Of a DNA stretch of 64,000 bases, positions 9,596 through 19,010 are shown one piece after another; positions within the stretch are counted from its first letter, which is position 1; every line of letters begins with the position of its first letter. The translations under genes and the position numbers were made by a program. Below the pieces are notes generated by a model. That model was not told where the DNA came from, made no database searches, and worked only from the letters and a program-made list of their open reading frames with translations. Source of the stretch: DATJBF01 sp035516795 (GTDB lineage: Bacteria > Verrucomicrobiota > Verrucomicrobiia > Palsa-1439); contig DATIZX010000143.1 of assembly GCA_035516795.1 (NCBI GenBank), forward strand, positions 1-64,000. Direction: 5' to 3'.

Positions 9596-9772
9596 CGTCA
9601 ACCCCACCTGGGCCGTTCTATTGTGACGATGGTTTGCTGAGATTATTCAGGCCGATAGCAGTCAAAAACTGCAGCTCTCCCAATGGTTCGCCGCAGGTAC
9701 TGCGGCCGCACCGCCGCGCAGGGGCGTCGGACAGGCTAGTGAGCTGTAACTAACTCTTCCTTACAAGGATTG

Positions 9773-9848
9773 TCATTCTGAGCGCAGCGAAGAATCTCTG
9801 TCGTACGTCGTAAATGCAGAAAGAGACCCTTCGCTTTGCTCAGGGTGA
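9773..9848. repeat. Palindromic intergenic repeat (about 26-bp arms)
   Basis: The left arm at 9773-9798 (TCATTCTGAGCGCAGCGAAG...) and the right arm at 9823-9848 are imperfect reverse complements separated by 24 bases, with most arm positions pairing. This TCATTCTGAGC...GCGAAG type of sequence recurs between genes in many soil bacteria. Here it forms the very end of the RHS remnant's reading frame, so it probably inserted there. Confidence 0.7.
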
Positions 9849-10124
9849 ACACCGCAGATAATCGTAAGAGAATGTCCAGACGCCATCACTGGTCAAGTTT
9901 CCCTTGGCATCGTAAGTGTAGTTTGTGCCACCGACGGTCATGTATTCGTTCAAGTTATTCGGCACATAATCTGTCGAGTTGGTGACCGGTGACGGGAGAT
10001 TGGCGATTTGATTGACATTGGTCGGGTTTCCGGCGGAATCAAAGGCATATTGCGTCTCGTTGCTCCACGCCGACGGATTGGTGTCCGGGTTCGCGGCGCT
10101 GTACAACACATTCGTCAGTTGATC
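9840..10124 (-). pseudogene. RHS/YD-repeat protein remnant
   Basis: The minus-strand frame reads QYAFDSAGNPTNVNQ, then LNEYMTVGGTNYTYDAKG, NLTSDGVWTFSYDY. These are the YDxxGNLT repeats of the RHS/YD polymorphic-toxin family, which normally runs over 1000 residues. Only about 95 residues survive. After WTFSYDYLRC the frame enters the palindromic repeat, whose arm supplies the TGA stop. The 5' side has no RHS similarity or credible start. I read it as a decayed fragment of a lost RHS gene, cut on one side by the repeat. Confidence 0.7.
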
Positions 10125-10738
10125 GGCAGCATCATCAACGATCAAAACCTCTGCAACTCGTGAGTTCATCCAAAACAGCCTCCAGCGTTTTTGCGGGAAA
10201 TCGAGGTTTCGCCCGAAGTGGGTTGGTGGTGGGCGGTCCTGGCGTTGGCTCAAAGAGAAAACTGCGAGTGTGCGAACGGATTATTCGATCTCCGTGCGAA
10301 CATAAGCACGACATCTCCACGGGCCGCAATACCGACGAACACAAGGTGCCAGACGTCTCCATTGGGACCTCCACTACGCCGACTTTCCTAGCTCACAATA
10401 ATTTTATCTCACTCCCTTGCAGTAAGTCAATAGCAGCATAGTCCAGTTTGGTAGCACCCTTGGAGAGCACATCCAAACAGGGTTATCGAGGCCGGCGTCG
10501 CTCGCTCTTTCGAAAACTTAACAGCCGGATGGGATCCGTTCAGCCCTGTCCGAGAAACTTTTCCATCACTGCGGCCTCCGCGTCGGAGTGTCTCGGTTGA
10601 ATCCGTCGGCATGAAATCACCGGAGTGAGCAGAGGCCGCTTCCGTCTAGGATCTCCCAAAGCGTGAACGATGTATTGCTGCGTCGCGGAGAGAAGATACA
10701 CAGAGGGACCGCACCTCTGCGTAGCGGCTCCGGGGGGC
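10125..10738. other. Intergenic stretch without a recognisable gene
   Basis: About 610 bases upstream of the RHS remnant and downstream of leuD. Short open frames occur on both strands, but none has a plausible start with an RBS or any similarity that I recognise. It may hold further eroded sequence of the former RHS locus. Confidence 0.5.
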
Positions 10739-11344
10739 TTAATCGTCGGCAGGTTCCTTGGCGGCGAGTTTCGCCGTAGCTGCCGAAGCTTTGCCACGGG
10801 CTTTGATCATGCCGGTTTTGCGCGCAAAATTGAAAATTCCGCCGGCATCAATCACCGGCCGCGCCTCGCCGAGCGACTTGGTGGCCAAAACTCTTGAAGA
10901 GCTGAGGACTTTCAGCGTGTTGGCGTCGAGATCGAGTTCGACCTCGTCGCCCGTCCGGATGGTTTCGCAAATCCGCGTCGTCGATTCGACGGGATAAAGT
11001 TCGCCGGTGGCGACGGAATTCCGAAAGAAAATGCGCGCGAAAGTCTCGGCTACGACCGCCTTGCATCCGGCGGCGCCCAAGGCGATGGGTGCATGCTCGC
11101 GCGAACTCCCACAACCAAAGTTGCGTCCGCCCACGACAATTGTGTACGGCGTCTTCGTTGCGCCTTCAGGAACATAACGCGTTGGATACTGGTCCTTGGG
11201 AAGGCCGCGCAAGGCGTAACTGCCCAGTTTCTCGTATTCCTCAGGGATGGTGGGCACGAGAGTCAGGTACTGGGCCGGGATAATTTGGTCGGTGTCAATA
11301 TTGTCCCGCACAACGAATGCCTTTCCGCGAATAACCTTGCTCAT
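10739..11344 (-). CDS. leuD: 3-isopropylmalate dehydratase small subunit
   Basis: A 201-residue aconitase-swivel protein that, with LeuC, isomerises 2- to 3-isopropylmalate in leucine synthesis. Hallmarks are IRGKAFVVRDNIDTDQIIPAQYL near the start, VVGGRNFGCGSSREHAP carrying the substrate-contacting GSSREHA motif, and AETFARIFFRNSVATGELYPV. The last 20 or so residues (KASAATAKLAAKEPADD) are an Ala/Lys-rich extension. The catalytic [4Fe-4S] subunit gene leuC is not adjacent on either side, which is less usual. A homoaconitase-type small subunit is possible, but the sequence fits LeuD best. Confidence 0.9.
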   Translation of the reverse strand: MSKVIRGKAFVVRDNIDTDQIIPAQYLTLVPTIPEEYEKLGSYALRGLPKDQYPTRYVPEGATKTPYTIVVGGRNFGCGSSREHAPIALGAAGCKAVVAETFARIFFRNSVATGELYPVESTTRICETIRTGDEVELDLDANTLKVLSSSRVLATKSLGEARPVIDAGGIFNFARKTGMIKARGKASAATAKLAAKEPADD

Positions 11345-11564
11345 AACGCTTCGAGCCTACGCAAAGTACCACTTCGAATCAATCACGATTCACAGGAGAT
11401 CAGGACCCGCGCGATTGCGATTGTTCTCGTAAATTCAGTTTTCCGTCCGGCAAAAGGGCCGTGCAATTTTGTTTATCAGATCTGCTGAGCCAATAACAAT
11501 CTTGATATTGCCAGCGGAATTGCCGTCGGCACGGCTTGGCAAGGGGGCTGCTTGTACTGTGGTT

Positions 11565-12836
11565 ATGCCAGAGTACAGCGATCCTGAAAAGAATTACACG
11601 ATCAGTTATCCGGAAGGATGGCTGCCTCTGACCCATGAGGGCTCTCCGCATGTCAGCCTCGCGAGTTTAACCACGGGTGGTTATCTCAAGGTCGAAGCCT
11701 ATCAATTTGAGAAACCGGCGCCCGATACCATGCGCCCGGAACGGACGTTGCAGGCGTTGGTGGATTGTGAGAAGCGCGTCTGGCCTCAAATTGAGGAGCC
11801 ATTAATCCAGCGCGGTTCGCGCAATGGCGCCGGACTGGCCTACATGACCTACACGCGTGCCGAGCCGACGGGTGAAGAACACGTGGCCGATTTCGGTCAC
11901 ACGCGTGCCTGGGTATTCAGTCGCGGCCGGGTTCAGGTTCGCTGTCTCTACCGTTGCCGCAGTGACGATGCCGGCGTCGATGATGATGATCTGGAACAGA
12001 TCATCAATTCCCTGGAATTGCACGACGAACCGCACCTCGATGCCGCCACATTTACCAGTTATTATTTCAGTCTGCTCAAACGCCAGCGTCCCCAATTGGC
12101 TCTGCACGCCCCGGAAGGCCTATCGCTCGTTCTGTCTGACGGTCAGACGGTATTGCTCGAGCACCTCTATCATCATTACCTGCTCGAACCCCATCGCATG
12201 GATGAGTTGATCGAAACCCACATCAACCTGCTGGATTATTGTGGCGATGATGTGCCCGACCTGAAGAATTACAAACAGATCAAGACGCGGTTGTTCCCGA
12301 AAATCTTCCGGGCGGCCTCGCGTCATCTGCCGCCGCATCGTTTGGCCCTTTGGCCCGGCATTGCCATTGGCGCGGTCATTCAAGGTTCGATCTTCACGTA
12401 CGGCGTCAATTCGGAGCGGCTGAAAAATTGGTCGCGCAATTCGCTCGACGACATTTTAGAAGATTTGCTGGACAATTTGTATGGCATCGCGCCCATTGCC
12501 CCGCGCGGGCTGCGGGACAACGACGGCACGACGCAAGCCATTAGCTACGTCGATCATCCGTTTAGCGCCTCATTCATCCTGTTCGAGGATTTTTACGCGA
12601 CCACGGCGCACAACCTCAGCACGGACGAATTTCTCGTCGGGCTGCCCGACCCCAGTTGCGTGTCCTGTTTCCGGGATGACAATCCCCGCTTTGTCGTGCA
12701 GCACACGGCGATGCTCCGCTGGGATTATCACCGTAGTGTGGAACGGCTGACCGACGCGATTTACCTCGTTAGCGGCCCGACTCCGCAGGACGTTAAACCC
12801 TACGATATCCTCCACTGCTCCCCGAAGCGAGTTTGA
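11565..12836 (+). CDS. Conserved protein of unknown function
   Basis: I do not recognise this 423-residue protein. Residues 1-140 (DPEKNYTISYPEGWLPLTHEG and following strands) look like a small alpha/beta domain of the PsbP/Mog1 shape, but this is only a resemblance. The middle (LDYCGDDVPDLKNYKQIKTRLFPKIF) is mixed helical. The C-terminal third holds FLVGLPDPSCVSCFRDDNPRFVVQHTA. No signal peptide or membrane helix is visible, so it should be cytosolic. The ATG at 11565 is chosen because the 32 upstream in-frame codons look non-coding; there is no strong RBS at either start. It is divergent from leuD and upstream of the proline-rich membrane protein and thioredoxin genes. Confidence 0.75.
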   Translation: MPEYSDPEKNYTISYPEGWLPLTHEGSPHVSLASLTTGGYLKVEAYQFEKPAPDTMRPERTLQALVDCEKRVWPQIEEPLIQRGSRNGAGLAYMTYTRAEPTGEEHVADFGHTRAWVFSRGRVQVRCLYRCRSDDAGVDDDDLEQIINSLELHDEPHLDAATFTSYYFSLLKRQRPQLALHAPEGLSLVLSDGQTVLLEHLYHHYLLEPHRMDELIETHINLLDYCGDDVPDLKNYKQIKTRLFPKIFRAASRHLPPHRLALWPGIAIGAVIQGSIFTYGVNSERLKNWSRNSLDDILEDLLDNLYGIAPIAPRGLRDNDGTTQAISYVDHPFSASFILFEDFYATTAHNLSTDEFLVGLPDPSCVSCFRDDNPRFVVQHTAMLRWDYHRSVERLTDAIYLVSGPTPQDVKPYDILHCSPKRV

Positions 12837-12850
12837 GCCAGCAGCACCAC

Positions 12851-12871
12851 TTCTCCCAAACTCTGGGAGAA
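12851..12871. other. Short hairpin between two genes
   Basis: TTCTCCCA pairs perfectly with TGGGAGAA across a 5-base loop, 14 bases after the preceding stop codon. There is no T-tract after it, so a transcription-terminator role is doubtful. An mRNA-end or processing structure is equally possible. Confidence 0.35.
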
Positions 12872-12934
12872 ACCGATTGACAGCGTTGCGGGCACACGCG
12901 TATCTTGGAAGCACAGTTTCGGAGGATTATTTCC

Positions 12935-13396
12935 ATGGCTGATGAAATACAAGGCAGACCCCCAGAAGAATCCAAAAAGGATACGGTTCGCATCAACTTG
13001 CCGCCCGGCTTAGCCGGCCGCGGCACGCCTCATGTCGGGCCGACTCCGCCCCCGGGAGCGAAGATTATCCCGACGCCAGCCCCAGCGGCTTCTCCGGAGG
13101 AGGAGGCCAAGAAGGAAACGGCGGTTCTGGGGCGTCCCGTGGATGCGCCCAAGCCGAAGAAGGATACTTCGCGCGTGCAGGTCGTTGCCGCCAGACCCAG
13201 TTCTCCCACCGTCAAGTTGCGCCGTGATGAACCAGCCCCGGCTGTGGCGACTGCCCCGCTGGCGGCACCAGCGGCCGGTCCAGCTTCGCGCCCGATGGCC
13301 GCAGCGCCCAGTGGCGGAGATGCCCTCTTGTCTTTGCTGGCCATGGTTTTGTCCCTCGGCGTGGTGGGTTATCTGGCGTGGATCGTGTTCGGCTGA
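12935..13396 (+). CDS. Proline-rich protein with C-terminal membrane anchor
   Basis: A 153-residue protein with no recognised family. Residues 1-125 are rich in Pro, Ala and charged residues (PPGLAGRGTPHVGPTPPPGAK and KPKKDTSRVQ) and look disordered. Residues about 130-152 form one hydrophobic helix (LLSLLAMVLSLGVVGYLAWIVF) at the extreme C-terminus, the layout of a tail-anchored protein. GGAGGATT about 9 bases upstream supports the ATG at 12935. It sits 61 bp before the thioredoxin gene in the same direction. Confidence 0.7.
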   Translation: MADEIQGRPPEESKKDTVRINLPPGLAGRGTPHVGPTPPPGAKIIPTPAPAASPEEEAKKETAVLGRPVDAPKPKKDTSRVQVVAARPSSPTVKLRRDEPAPAVATAPLAAPAAGPASRPMAAAPSGGDALLSLLAMVLSLGVVGYLAWIVFG

Positions 13397-13456
13397 ACGA
13401 ATCCAAACACGTCACGCTGGCATCCAATCCCATAACGCAAAACTTGGAACATTTTC

Positions 13457-13789
<333 letters not shown>

Positions 13790-13818
13790 AAAGCTTATCC
13801 GGCCACGGCTCGGGTTTC

Positions 13819-14541
13819 TTACCGCAACACTTTTTTCTGAATCGCCAATAATTCGGCGATGCCTTTGCGCGCAAGCTTCAGCATGGCGGACATCTGTCGT
13901 TGCGTGAATGGCGCCTCCTCTCCCGTTCCTTGAACCTCCACGAACTGACCTTCATCGGTCATCACTACGTTCATGTCCACCGCGGCTTTCGCGTCCTCGT
14001 CGTAGGACAAGTCCAGAAGCGGCACGCCATCGAGCAGGCCAACGCTGATGGCGGCGACGCAAGACTTCAAGGGAATTTCCGAAATCTCCCCGTCCCGCTG
14101 GAGTTTTTGCATGGCCAACACGACCGCCACGTAAGCGCCCGTAATCGCTGCGGTCCGTGTCCCGCCGTCCGCCTCCAGCACGTCGCAATCAATCCACACC
14201 GTCCGCTCCCCCAATTTCTCGATATCGGTGATGGATCGCAGGGCGCGGCCAACGAGCCTTTGGATCTCATGCGTGCGGCCTTCGGGCCTTCCGCGCGACA
14301 ACTCACGGGGTTTTCGCGGCGCAGTGGCATACGGCAGCATGGAATACTCCGCCGTAATCCAGCCCCCACTCACTTTCTGTTCACGCATCCAGCGCGGCAC
14401 GCCTTCCTCGACCGATGCCGCGCATAGCACGCAGGTGTTGCCCATCTCAATCAGGGCGGAACCAGCAGGCCGTTTAACGTACTGCGGATGAATGTTGACC
14501 CGGCGAAGTTGATCGGGTCGGCGACCATCGAGGCGTTTCAT
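13819..14541 (-). CDS. rph: Ribonuclease PH
   Basis: A 240-residue phosphate-dependent 3'-5' exoribonuclease that trims tRNA 3' ends. It shows RRPDQLRRVNIHPQYVKRPAGSALIEMGNT at the N-terminus, YSMLPYATAPRKPRE and GRALRSITDIEKLGERTVWIDCDVLEADGGTRTAAITG around the active site, and DLSYDEDAKAAVDMNVVMTDEG for the metal/phosphate region. Length is standard. It is the downstream-most gene of a minus-strand run with the two membrane proteins and the LON-domain protein, 53 bp after the nearest of them. Confidence 0.95.
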   Translation of the reverse strand: MKRLDGRRPDQLRRVNIHPQYVKRPAGSALIEMGNTCVLCAASVEEGVPRWMREQKVSGGWITAEYSMLPYATAPRKPRELSRGRPEGRTHEIQRLVGRALRSITDIEKLGERTVWIDCDVLEADGGTRTAAITGAYVAVVLAMQKLQRDGEISEIPLKSCVAAISVGLLDGVPLLDLSYDEDAKAAVDMNVVMTDEGQFVEVQGTGEEAPFTQRQMSAMLKLARKGIAELLAIQKKVLR

Positions 14542-14594
14542 AGGTAATCAGAATGAGTGGAGGCGAAAAGCGAGGCAAGCAATTTCTATCTCGA

Positions 14595-15473
14595 TCAAAT
14601 TCCCGGTTGATCCTCGCGCGTGAAGAAGCTCGCAAGGAAATGAAACATGACGAAGTATTCCAGCGCGAACGGCAGGAAACCCAGAAAACCAACCAGCGGC
14701 ATTTCGAAGCACTTCAGGCTCTGGCCCAGCGGGAACACGTAAATCCATCGCGTGTAGGCCCACATATTCCAGAACTCCCACAGCAATCCGCAGATCGCAC
14801 CCGCCGCAAACAACTGAAGGGTTCGCGCCAGACGACCACGCTCCCAATCGCGGTAAATGCTCTGTGCGCCACGCCGATAATTGAACGGTTCCAACAGGAA
14901 GAACCAGCCCAGCCAGACGAACGCCCACAAATAACCACGGACGTGCGATGGAAAAAACGGGGGCGCAAGGCAAAAGATGGCACCGAGCGCAATCGATATG
15001 TTCAGCGCGCTTGGATTCCAGCGGACCGGCGGTATTCGCGCCCGGGCGAACAATCCATAACTCTGGAGCAGTTCACAGGTCAGGAAGAGGCCGGGCATAA
15101 TCGTTGCGAACGACACCGCGTAGCCGAGCATCCGTAAGGAGAGATTTGCCTCAAGGTTCTGATAGCGCCAGCCGGGCATGGTCCGGTTGTAAGCCTCAAA
15201 TAAGCACCAGAACGCGACCGACAGTATGCACTCGAGCATGAGCAGTCTGCGTCGATCCATCAGCAGGGAGGTCCCTTTGCGACGGTAGATCCAGGCATCG
15301 CACACCAGAATATAGGCCCACCAGCAAACCGGCGTTGCCCAGGACGTAATTTGCCCCCACGGAAGTCGACTCAGAGTCAGGGAGCGTCCGCAAAGAATCG
15401 CCGTCTCCATCAGGAGCAGAACAGCGAGGCCAATCGTTCCGTAGCGGGGAAAACGGTGGCAATAGCCCGTCAT
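14595..15473 (-). CDS. Multi-pass membrane protein of unknown function
   Basis: A 292-residue protein with about eight hydrophobic helices spread over its whole length and short charged loops such as YRRKGTSLLMDRRRLL. The C-terminal part (LLWEFWNMWAYTRWIYVFPLG, then EMPLVGFLGFLPFALEYFVMF) has conserved-looking aromatic and acidic residues inside membrane segments. I do not recognise the family. Its start overlaps the stop of the next upstream membrane-protein gene by 4 bp (ATGA), so the two are translationally coupled and may form one complex. Confidence 0.75.
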   Translation of the reverse strand: MTGYCHRFPRYGTIGLAVLLLMETAILCGRSLTLSRLPWGQITSWATPVCWWAYILVCDAWIYRRKGTSLLMDRRRLLMLECILSVAFWCLFEAYNRTMPGWRYQNLEANLSLRMLGYAVSFATIMPGLFLTCELLQSYGLFARARIPPVRWNPSALNISIALGAIFCLAPPFFPSHVRGYLWAFVWLGWFFLLEPFNYRRGAQSIYRDWERGRLARTLQLFAAGAICGLLWEFWNMWAYTRWIYVFPLGQSLKCFEMPLVGFLGFLPFALEYFVMFHFLASFFTREDQPGI

Positions 15474-16291
15474 ATTGGATCGGCGTCCGGAGAGGCCTTC
15501 CGCTCAAACGTGGCAAGCTGTCGGAGCACCGCATCCTTGCAGCCCCAAATCAGCGAAAGAGTCAGCGAAAAAGGCAGCAGCAAAATGAGAACGAACAGCA
15601 GATTGACACGATCGAGAAGCGACTGCAATTCTCCGAACAGACTGCTGTGGCGAACAAACATCATGACAATCAGGTAGGCGCTGACGCACGCGAATGGCAG
15701 CAGTAAGAACACCACGTTGCTGGTGCCGAGTACGCGCGATTCGAGCGCCATATCCGGTCGCCCCAGTGCGATTGACAGTGCGGCCATGGCCCGGGTCAAC
15801 ACAATCATAAACAAAATTCCCGTCGCCCAAAATGCCAGCGCATTGATGAGGAGATAGGAACTTTCGGGCACCCGGCGCCAGAACCAGAAACAGATGCAGA
15901 AGTAATTCAACAACGCGGCCAATGCCAGAACGACACGCGCGCGTCGGTGCCAGCGCTCGCCGAGATTCCGCACCTGATACAAACGCCAGGAGCCAACCAA
16001 TATGGCGATGACGCCCGCCCCGAGAAAGAGCGTGCAGAAGAATTCCGTGGCCAGGATGAGGATCTCAATGGCACGTGACTCGGTGGCAGTATCAGCGCCA
16101 ATCAATATGAGCAATTGCGATCCCGCGAGCACCGCCAGCAGCAGCCCCCAAAAAACGAAGTAGAACCCTTGCGCCAACCTCAAAAAATCGCGTGCCGACA
16201 CTGGCGGTACGCAACTCTTGGAGGATTCGAGAGCGTGCACGCGCTGGAGTTGGATCGCAGGTTGTGCGGCGGCGTCAATTGTGTCCGACAT
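15470..16291 (-). CDS. Multi-pass membrane protein of unknown function
   Basis: A 273-residue protein with an N-terminal cytosolic segment of about 35 residues and six predicted membrane helices (for example FYFVFWGLLLAVLAGSQLLIL and NVVFLLLPFACVSAYLIVMMF). No recognised family. The ATG at 16291 is taken because it lies just inside the end of the LON-domain gene (17-bp overlap) and the upstream extension reads as that gene's out-of-frame shadow. It overlaps the following membrane protein gene by 4 bp. The three genes form a compact coupled set. Confidence 0.7.
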   Translation of the reverse strand: MSDTIDAAAQPAIQLQRVHALESSKSCVPPVSARDFLRLAQGFYFVFWGLLLAVLAGSQLLILIGADTATESRAIEILILATEFFCTLFLGAGVIAILVGSWRLYQVRNLGERWHRRARVVLALAALLNYFCICFWFWRRVPESSYLLINALAFWATGILFMIVLTRAMAALSIALGRPDMALESRVLGTSNVVFLLLPFACVSAYLIVMMFVRHSSLFGELQSLLDRVNLLFVLILLLPFSLTLSLIWGCKDAVLRQLATFERKASPDADPI

Positions 16292-16943
16292 GATCGTTGG
16301 GCAAATTCCCTTGGAGCGTTTTCCATAGTTCGAACTGACGGACTTTTTTGTGCAACAGCGCCACCAATCGGTCGAGACGTTCATGAATATCGAGCGTCTC
16401 CAGCATCAATTGCTTTTCATGATAATCATCCAGCAGCGTGTAGCTCACCAAATCCGACAGATAACCCGGGCTTTTCACCGACCGAAAGGCGGCGAGCACG
16501 GGCGGAGGCAGTTTGGCGCCCATCCGCGCCCGCGCGTGCGCGAATTGTTTGACCACTTGCAGCAACGGTGCGCGCGGCGTTTTCGCCGTGTCTTCCGCAC
16601 TCTTGAGAGCTTCCATGCCGCCCACAAGGTAAGGATCCCTTTGCACGTACTCGCCAATGCGCACCCGCGCCAAGCCTTCCAGAATTAAATCCGAAGAACC
16701 ATCTGGCCGGACGATGCTAGTGCGAACCACTCCCACGCTGGCGATCGGATAAGGCGCCGGGTTGGCGCCTTCGGTTTCCCAGCCCCGTCGCAACAATGCC
16801 ACCGCAAACATCCTTTGCTCGGCCAAACAGTCCGCCACCAGTTGCCGATACCGCGGTTCAAAGATATGCAGTGGCAACAACACGCGCGGAAAGAGAATCG
16901 CGTTCGGCAAAGGCATCACTGCAATCTGTTTTGGCAGCCTCAC
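16275..16943 (-). CDS. LON substrate-binding-domain protein
   Basis: A stand-alone protein of about 222 residues corresponding to the N-terminal domain of Lon protease, without the AAA+ or protease domains. IAVMPLPNAILFPRVLLPLHIFEPRYRQLV is the family hallmark, followed by GVVRTSIVRPDGSSDLILEGLARVRIGE. The C-terminal half is helical. Such proteins probably recognise peptides, but their role is not established. The start is uncertain: a GTG at 16943, an ATG at 16916 and a TTG at 16994 are in frame. I prefer the GTG because the first strand (RLPKQIAVMPL) is then complete. The gene overlaps the next membrane protein gene by 17 bp. Confidence 0.85.
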   Translation of the reverse strand: MRLPKQIAVMPLPNAILFPRVLLPLHIFEPRYRQLVADCLAEQRMFAVALLRRGWETEGANPAPYPIASVGVVRTSIVRPDGSSDLILEGLARVRIGEYVQRDPYLVGGMEALKSAEDTAKTPRAPLLQVVKQFAHARARMGAKLPPPVLAAFRSVKSPGYLSDLVSYTLLDDYHEKQLMLETLDIHERLDRLVALLHKKVRQFELWKTLQGNLPNDHVGHN

Positions 16944-17067
16944 ACCCGGAAGTATAGCTTGCGCTCGCCGACCATGCAATCGCAAGAACGTCAATTCGGA
17001 TGATTCGTTGTCGGCAGCGGTGGATTCTCTGGCGACCCCGCCTTGGTTCCTTTAAGATCGGCCCGCA

Positions 17068-17265
17068 ATGAAGCTATTTCATTGGGGCTTGTTGTTGCGG
17101 TACATGGTCTATGGCGTGTTGCCTCTCATTGTGGGCTTCGTTCTTCTGGAGCGACGAATTGGCGAGGGCGCCGCTGGAATATTCTTCGTTGTCCTGGCAT
17201 TCGTGCTTCCGTTTGTTGCGGTTGGCTGGCTCGGCTGGCAACATTTCCGTCATCGCAAACGCTGA
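17068..17265 (+). CDS. Small two-helix membrane protein
   Basis: A 65-residue reading frame whose product would be almost wholly two hydrophobic helices (LLLRYMVYGVLPLIVGFVLL and GIFFVVLAFVLPFVAVGWL) joined by a short ERRIGEG loop and closed by a basic HFRHRKR tail. That orientation fits the positive-inside rule. No strong RBS precedes the ATG. It lies between the LON-domain gene and the radical SAM gene, pointing away from the former. Family unknown. It is accepted because of the coherent topology. Confidence 0.5.
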   Translation: MKLFHWGLLLRYMVYGVLPLIVGFVLLERRIGEGAAGIFFVVLAFVLPFVAVGWLGWQHFRHRKR

Positions 17266-17273
17266 TTTCCCCT

Positions 17274-18809
17274 TCAGCCTCTGGCCAGGTGCTTTGCCTG
17301 CCGCCGAGGCGTCGTCCGCGGCACTTCACGTTCGTGACGAAGCAATTGGGCAATCTCGCCGGGAGCCAGATCCATCTCTTCCGTTAGATACCGCGCGATC
17401 AAAGAACGGAGCCTTTCCAACGCAATCCCATGGGTTTGCTTCGTCTCGGCATAAAGCCAATCGCTGAATCGCAGAAACGACCAGAACGGTGAACCGCTCG
17501 GTAGAGCGGAGGAATTGACCTCCGCACCGTTGAGTCCACCCAAAATCAGCCGTGTCGCCTCGAAGAAATTTCCGCTGTTGGCAACCAGGTCCCAGTATCG
17601 GGCAAACCGCCGCAAGCGCTGCATCGTGAAAAAATCGATGACCTTTGTCCGGAGAATCTCATAGGGCGGGTGCGGACTATAAACCATCAACCATTCCTTA
17701 TCATGTCGCACGATCGGCGTGCCGCGCAGCCGTTTCAACAATCCGACCTGAATTTCCTGCGGTTTCAGCCCCACCAGCCGGTCGAAACCAGCGGCAAAAC
17801 TGTTGAGGTCTTCGCCGGGCAAGCCGACGATCAAATCCGCATGAACGTGCACGCCCGTCTTCTCTCGTAGCCAGCGCAAATTCTCTTCGACTTTGGCGTT
17901 GTTCTGCCGGCGGCTGATCGATTCCGCTACGCGTTCGTTAAAGGTTTGGATCCCCACCTCGAACTGCAGTGCGCCCGGCGGAAATTTCTCGATCCTGTTG
18001 CGCAGAGCAGACGGCAGCCGGTCTGGAATCATTTCGAAGTGCAAGAACAAGCCCGGCCGGTATCTTTCCAGGAAGAATTCGAGAATGGTGGCGCTCAACT
18101 GAATGTTCAAGTTGAACGTACGATCGACAAACTTGAACTGCAGCGCACCGCGATCCAGCAGCGATTGCATGGCTGGCAGAAACTTATCCAGCGGCACGTT
18201 GCGGACCGGAACATCCAGCGACGACAGACAGAACTCGCATTCGAACGGACACCCGCGGGAAGCCTCCACGTAGATCACCCGATGCGCAATGTCTTCGTCG
18301 GTGTAAAGCTCGCAGGGCAAAGCGAGTTGATCGAACGTCGGCGGCGACGCGTGGATGACGCGGGGTGCCACGGTAGCAGTGTCGTCCGATTCGCCTTGCA
18401 CGGCAGACCGCCGGGGTGGCTGCTCCAACAATGTTCTACAAAGCTCAGCGAAGACGAGGTCGCCTTCGCCCGTAATCACGTAATCGGCGTCGCGACCGAT
18501 TTGTTGTTGCTCGACTTCGTGGCTGACTTCCGGTCCGCCAACGACCACGACGAGTTCGGGCCGTAACCGTTTCAGGGTGGCGACCAATTGCGTCGCTTCC
18601 GCGACATTCCAGATATAGACGCTGATCCCCACAATTTTCGGTTCCCTAGAAAGGATGCGTTCCGCTACATCTACGACCCGCTGATGGATGTCGAACTCCA
18701 GAATCTGGGCACGTGGCTGCAGTTGGCGGAGGTTGGCCATCAGGTAACGCAACCCAAAAGCGCAGTGTATATACCGAGCGTTCAAGGTCGTGAGAACGAT
18801 GTCGGGCAT
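17274..18809 (-). CDS. B12-binding-domain radical SAM protein
   Basis: A 511-residue enzyme. Residues about 1-130 form a Rossmann-like cobalamin-binding-type domain (IVGISVYIWNVAEA, VVVVGGPEVSHE, YVITGEGDLVF). The radical SAM core follows, with the cluster motif CPFECEFC (CxxxCxxC) near residue 194 and VEASRGCPFECEFCLSS around it. HADLIVGLPGEDLNSF is the usual SAM-side strand. The typical B12-contacting DxHxxG is not evident in the N-domain, so cobalamin may be absent. The C-terminal roughly 150 residues match the extension seen in DUF4080-type proteins. The reaction is unknown. An ATG at 18809 is preferred to the GTG 9 bases upstream. Confidence 0.85.
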   Translation of the reverse strand: MPDIVLTTLNARYIHCAFGLRYLMANLRQLQPRAQILEFDIHQRVVDVAERILSREPKIVGISVYIWNVAEATQLVATLKRLRPELVVVVGGPEVSHEVEQQQIGRDADYVITGEGDLVFAELCRTLLEQPPRRSAVQGESDDTATVAPRVIHASPPTFDQLALPCELYTDEDIAHRVIYVEASRGCPFECEFCLSSLDVPVRNVPLDKFLPAMQSLLDRGALQFKFVDRTFNLNIQLSATILEFFLERYRPGLFLHFEMIPDRLPSALRNRIEKFPPGALQFEVGIQTFNERVAESISRRQNNAKVEENLRWLREKTGVHVHADLIVGLPGEDLNSFAAGFDRLVGLKPQEIQVGLLKRLRGTPIVRHDKEWLMVYSPHPPYEILRTKVIDFFTMQRLRRFARYWDLVANSGNFFEATRLILGGLNGAEVNSSALPSGSPFWSFLRFSDWLYAETKQTHGIALERLRSLIARYLTEEMDLAPGEIAQLLRHEREVPRTTPRRQAKHLARG

Positions 18810-19010
18810 TTGGGCCACCAGCTTTCAGCAGTCAGCGATCAGCCGTTGGATAGATTAACCGAAGGATCTGACAAAGGCCATCGAATCTCGCTCGAATCTG
18901 CACCTGCAACTTGGGCATGCGAGTGACACTTCCGCGCTCGGGGGTCGCGCCCCAAAAATCTGGCTTTCGATTTCGCTTCAAGGACACCGCGCTTGAAGGG
19001 CGCCTCGAAA

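Noticed and set aside
10427..10797. Two short minus-strand frames downstream of leuD
   Set aside because: One overlaps leuD in another frame and the other has no RBS or recognisable domain.
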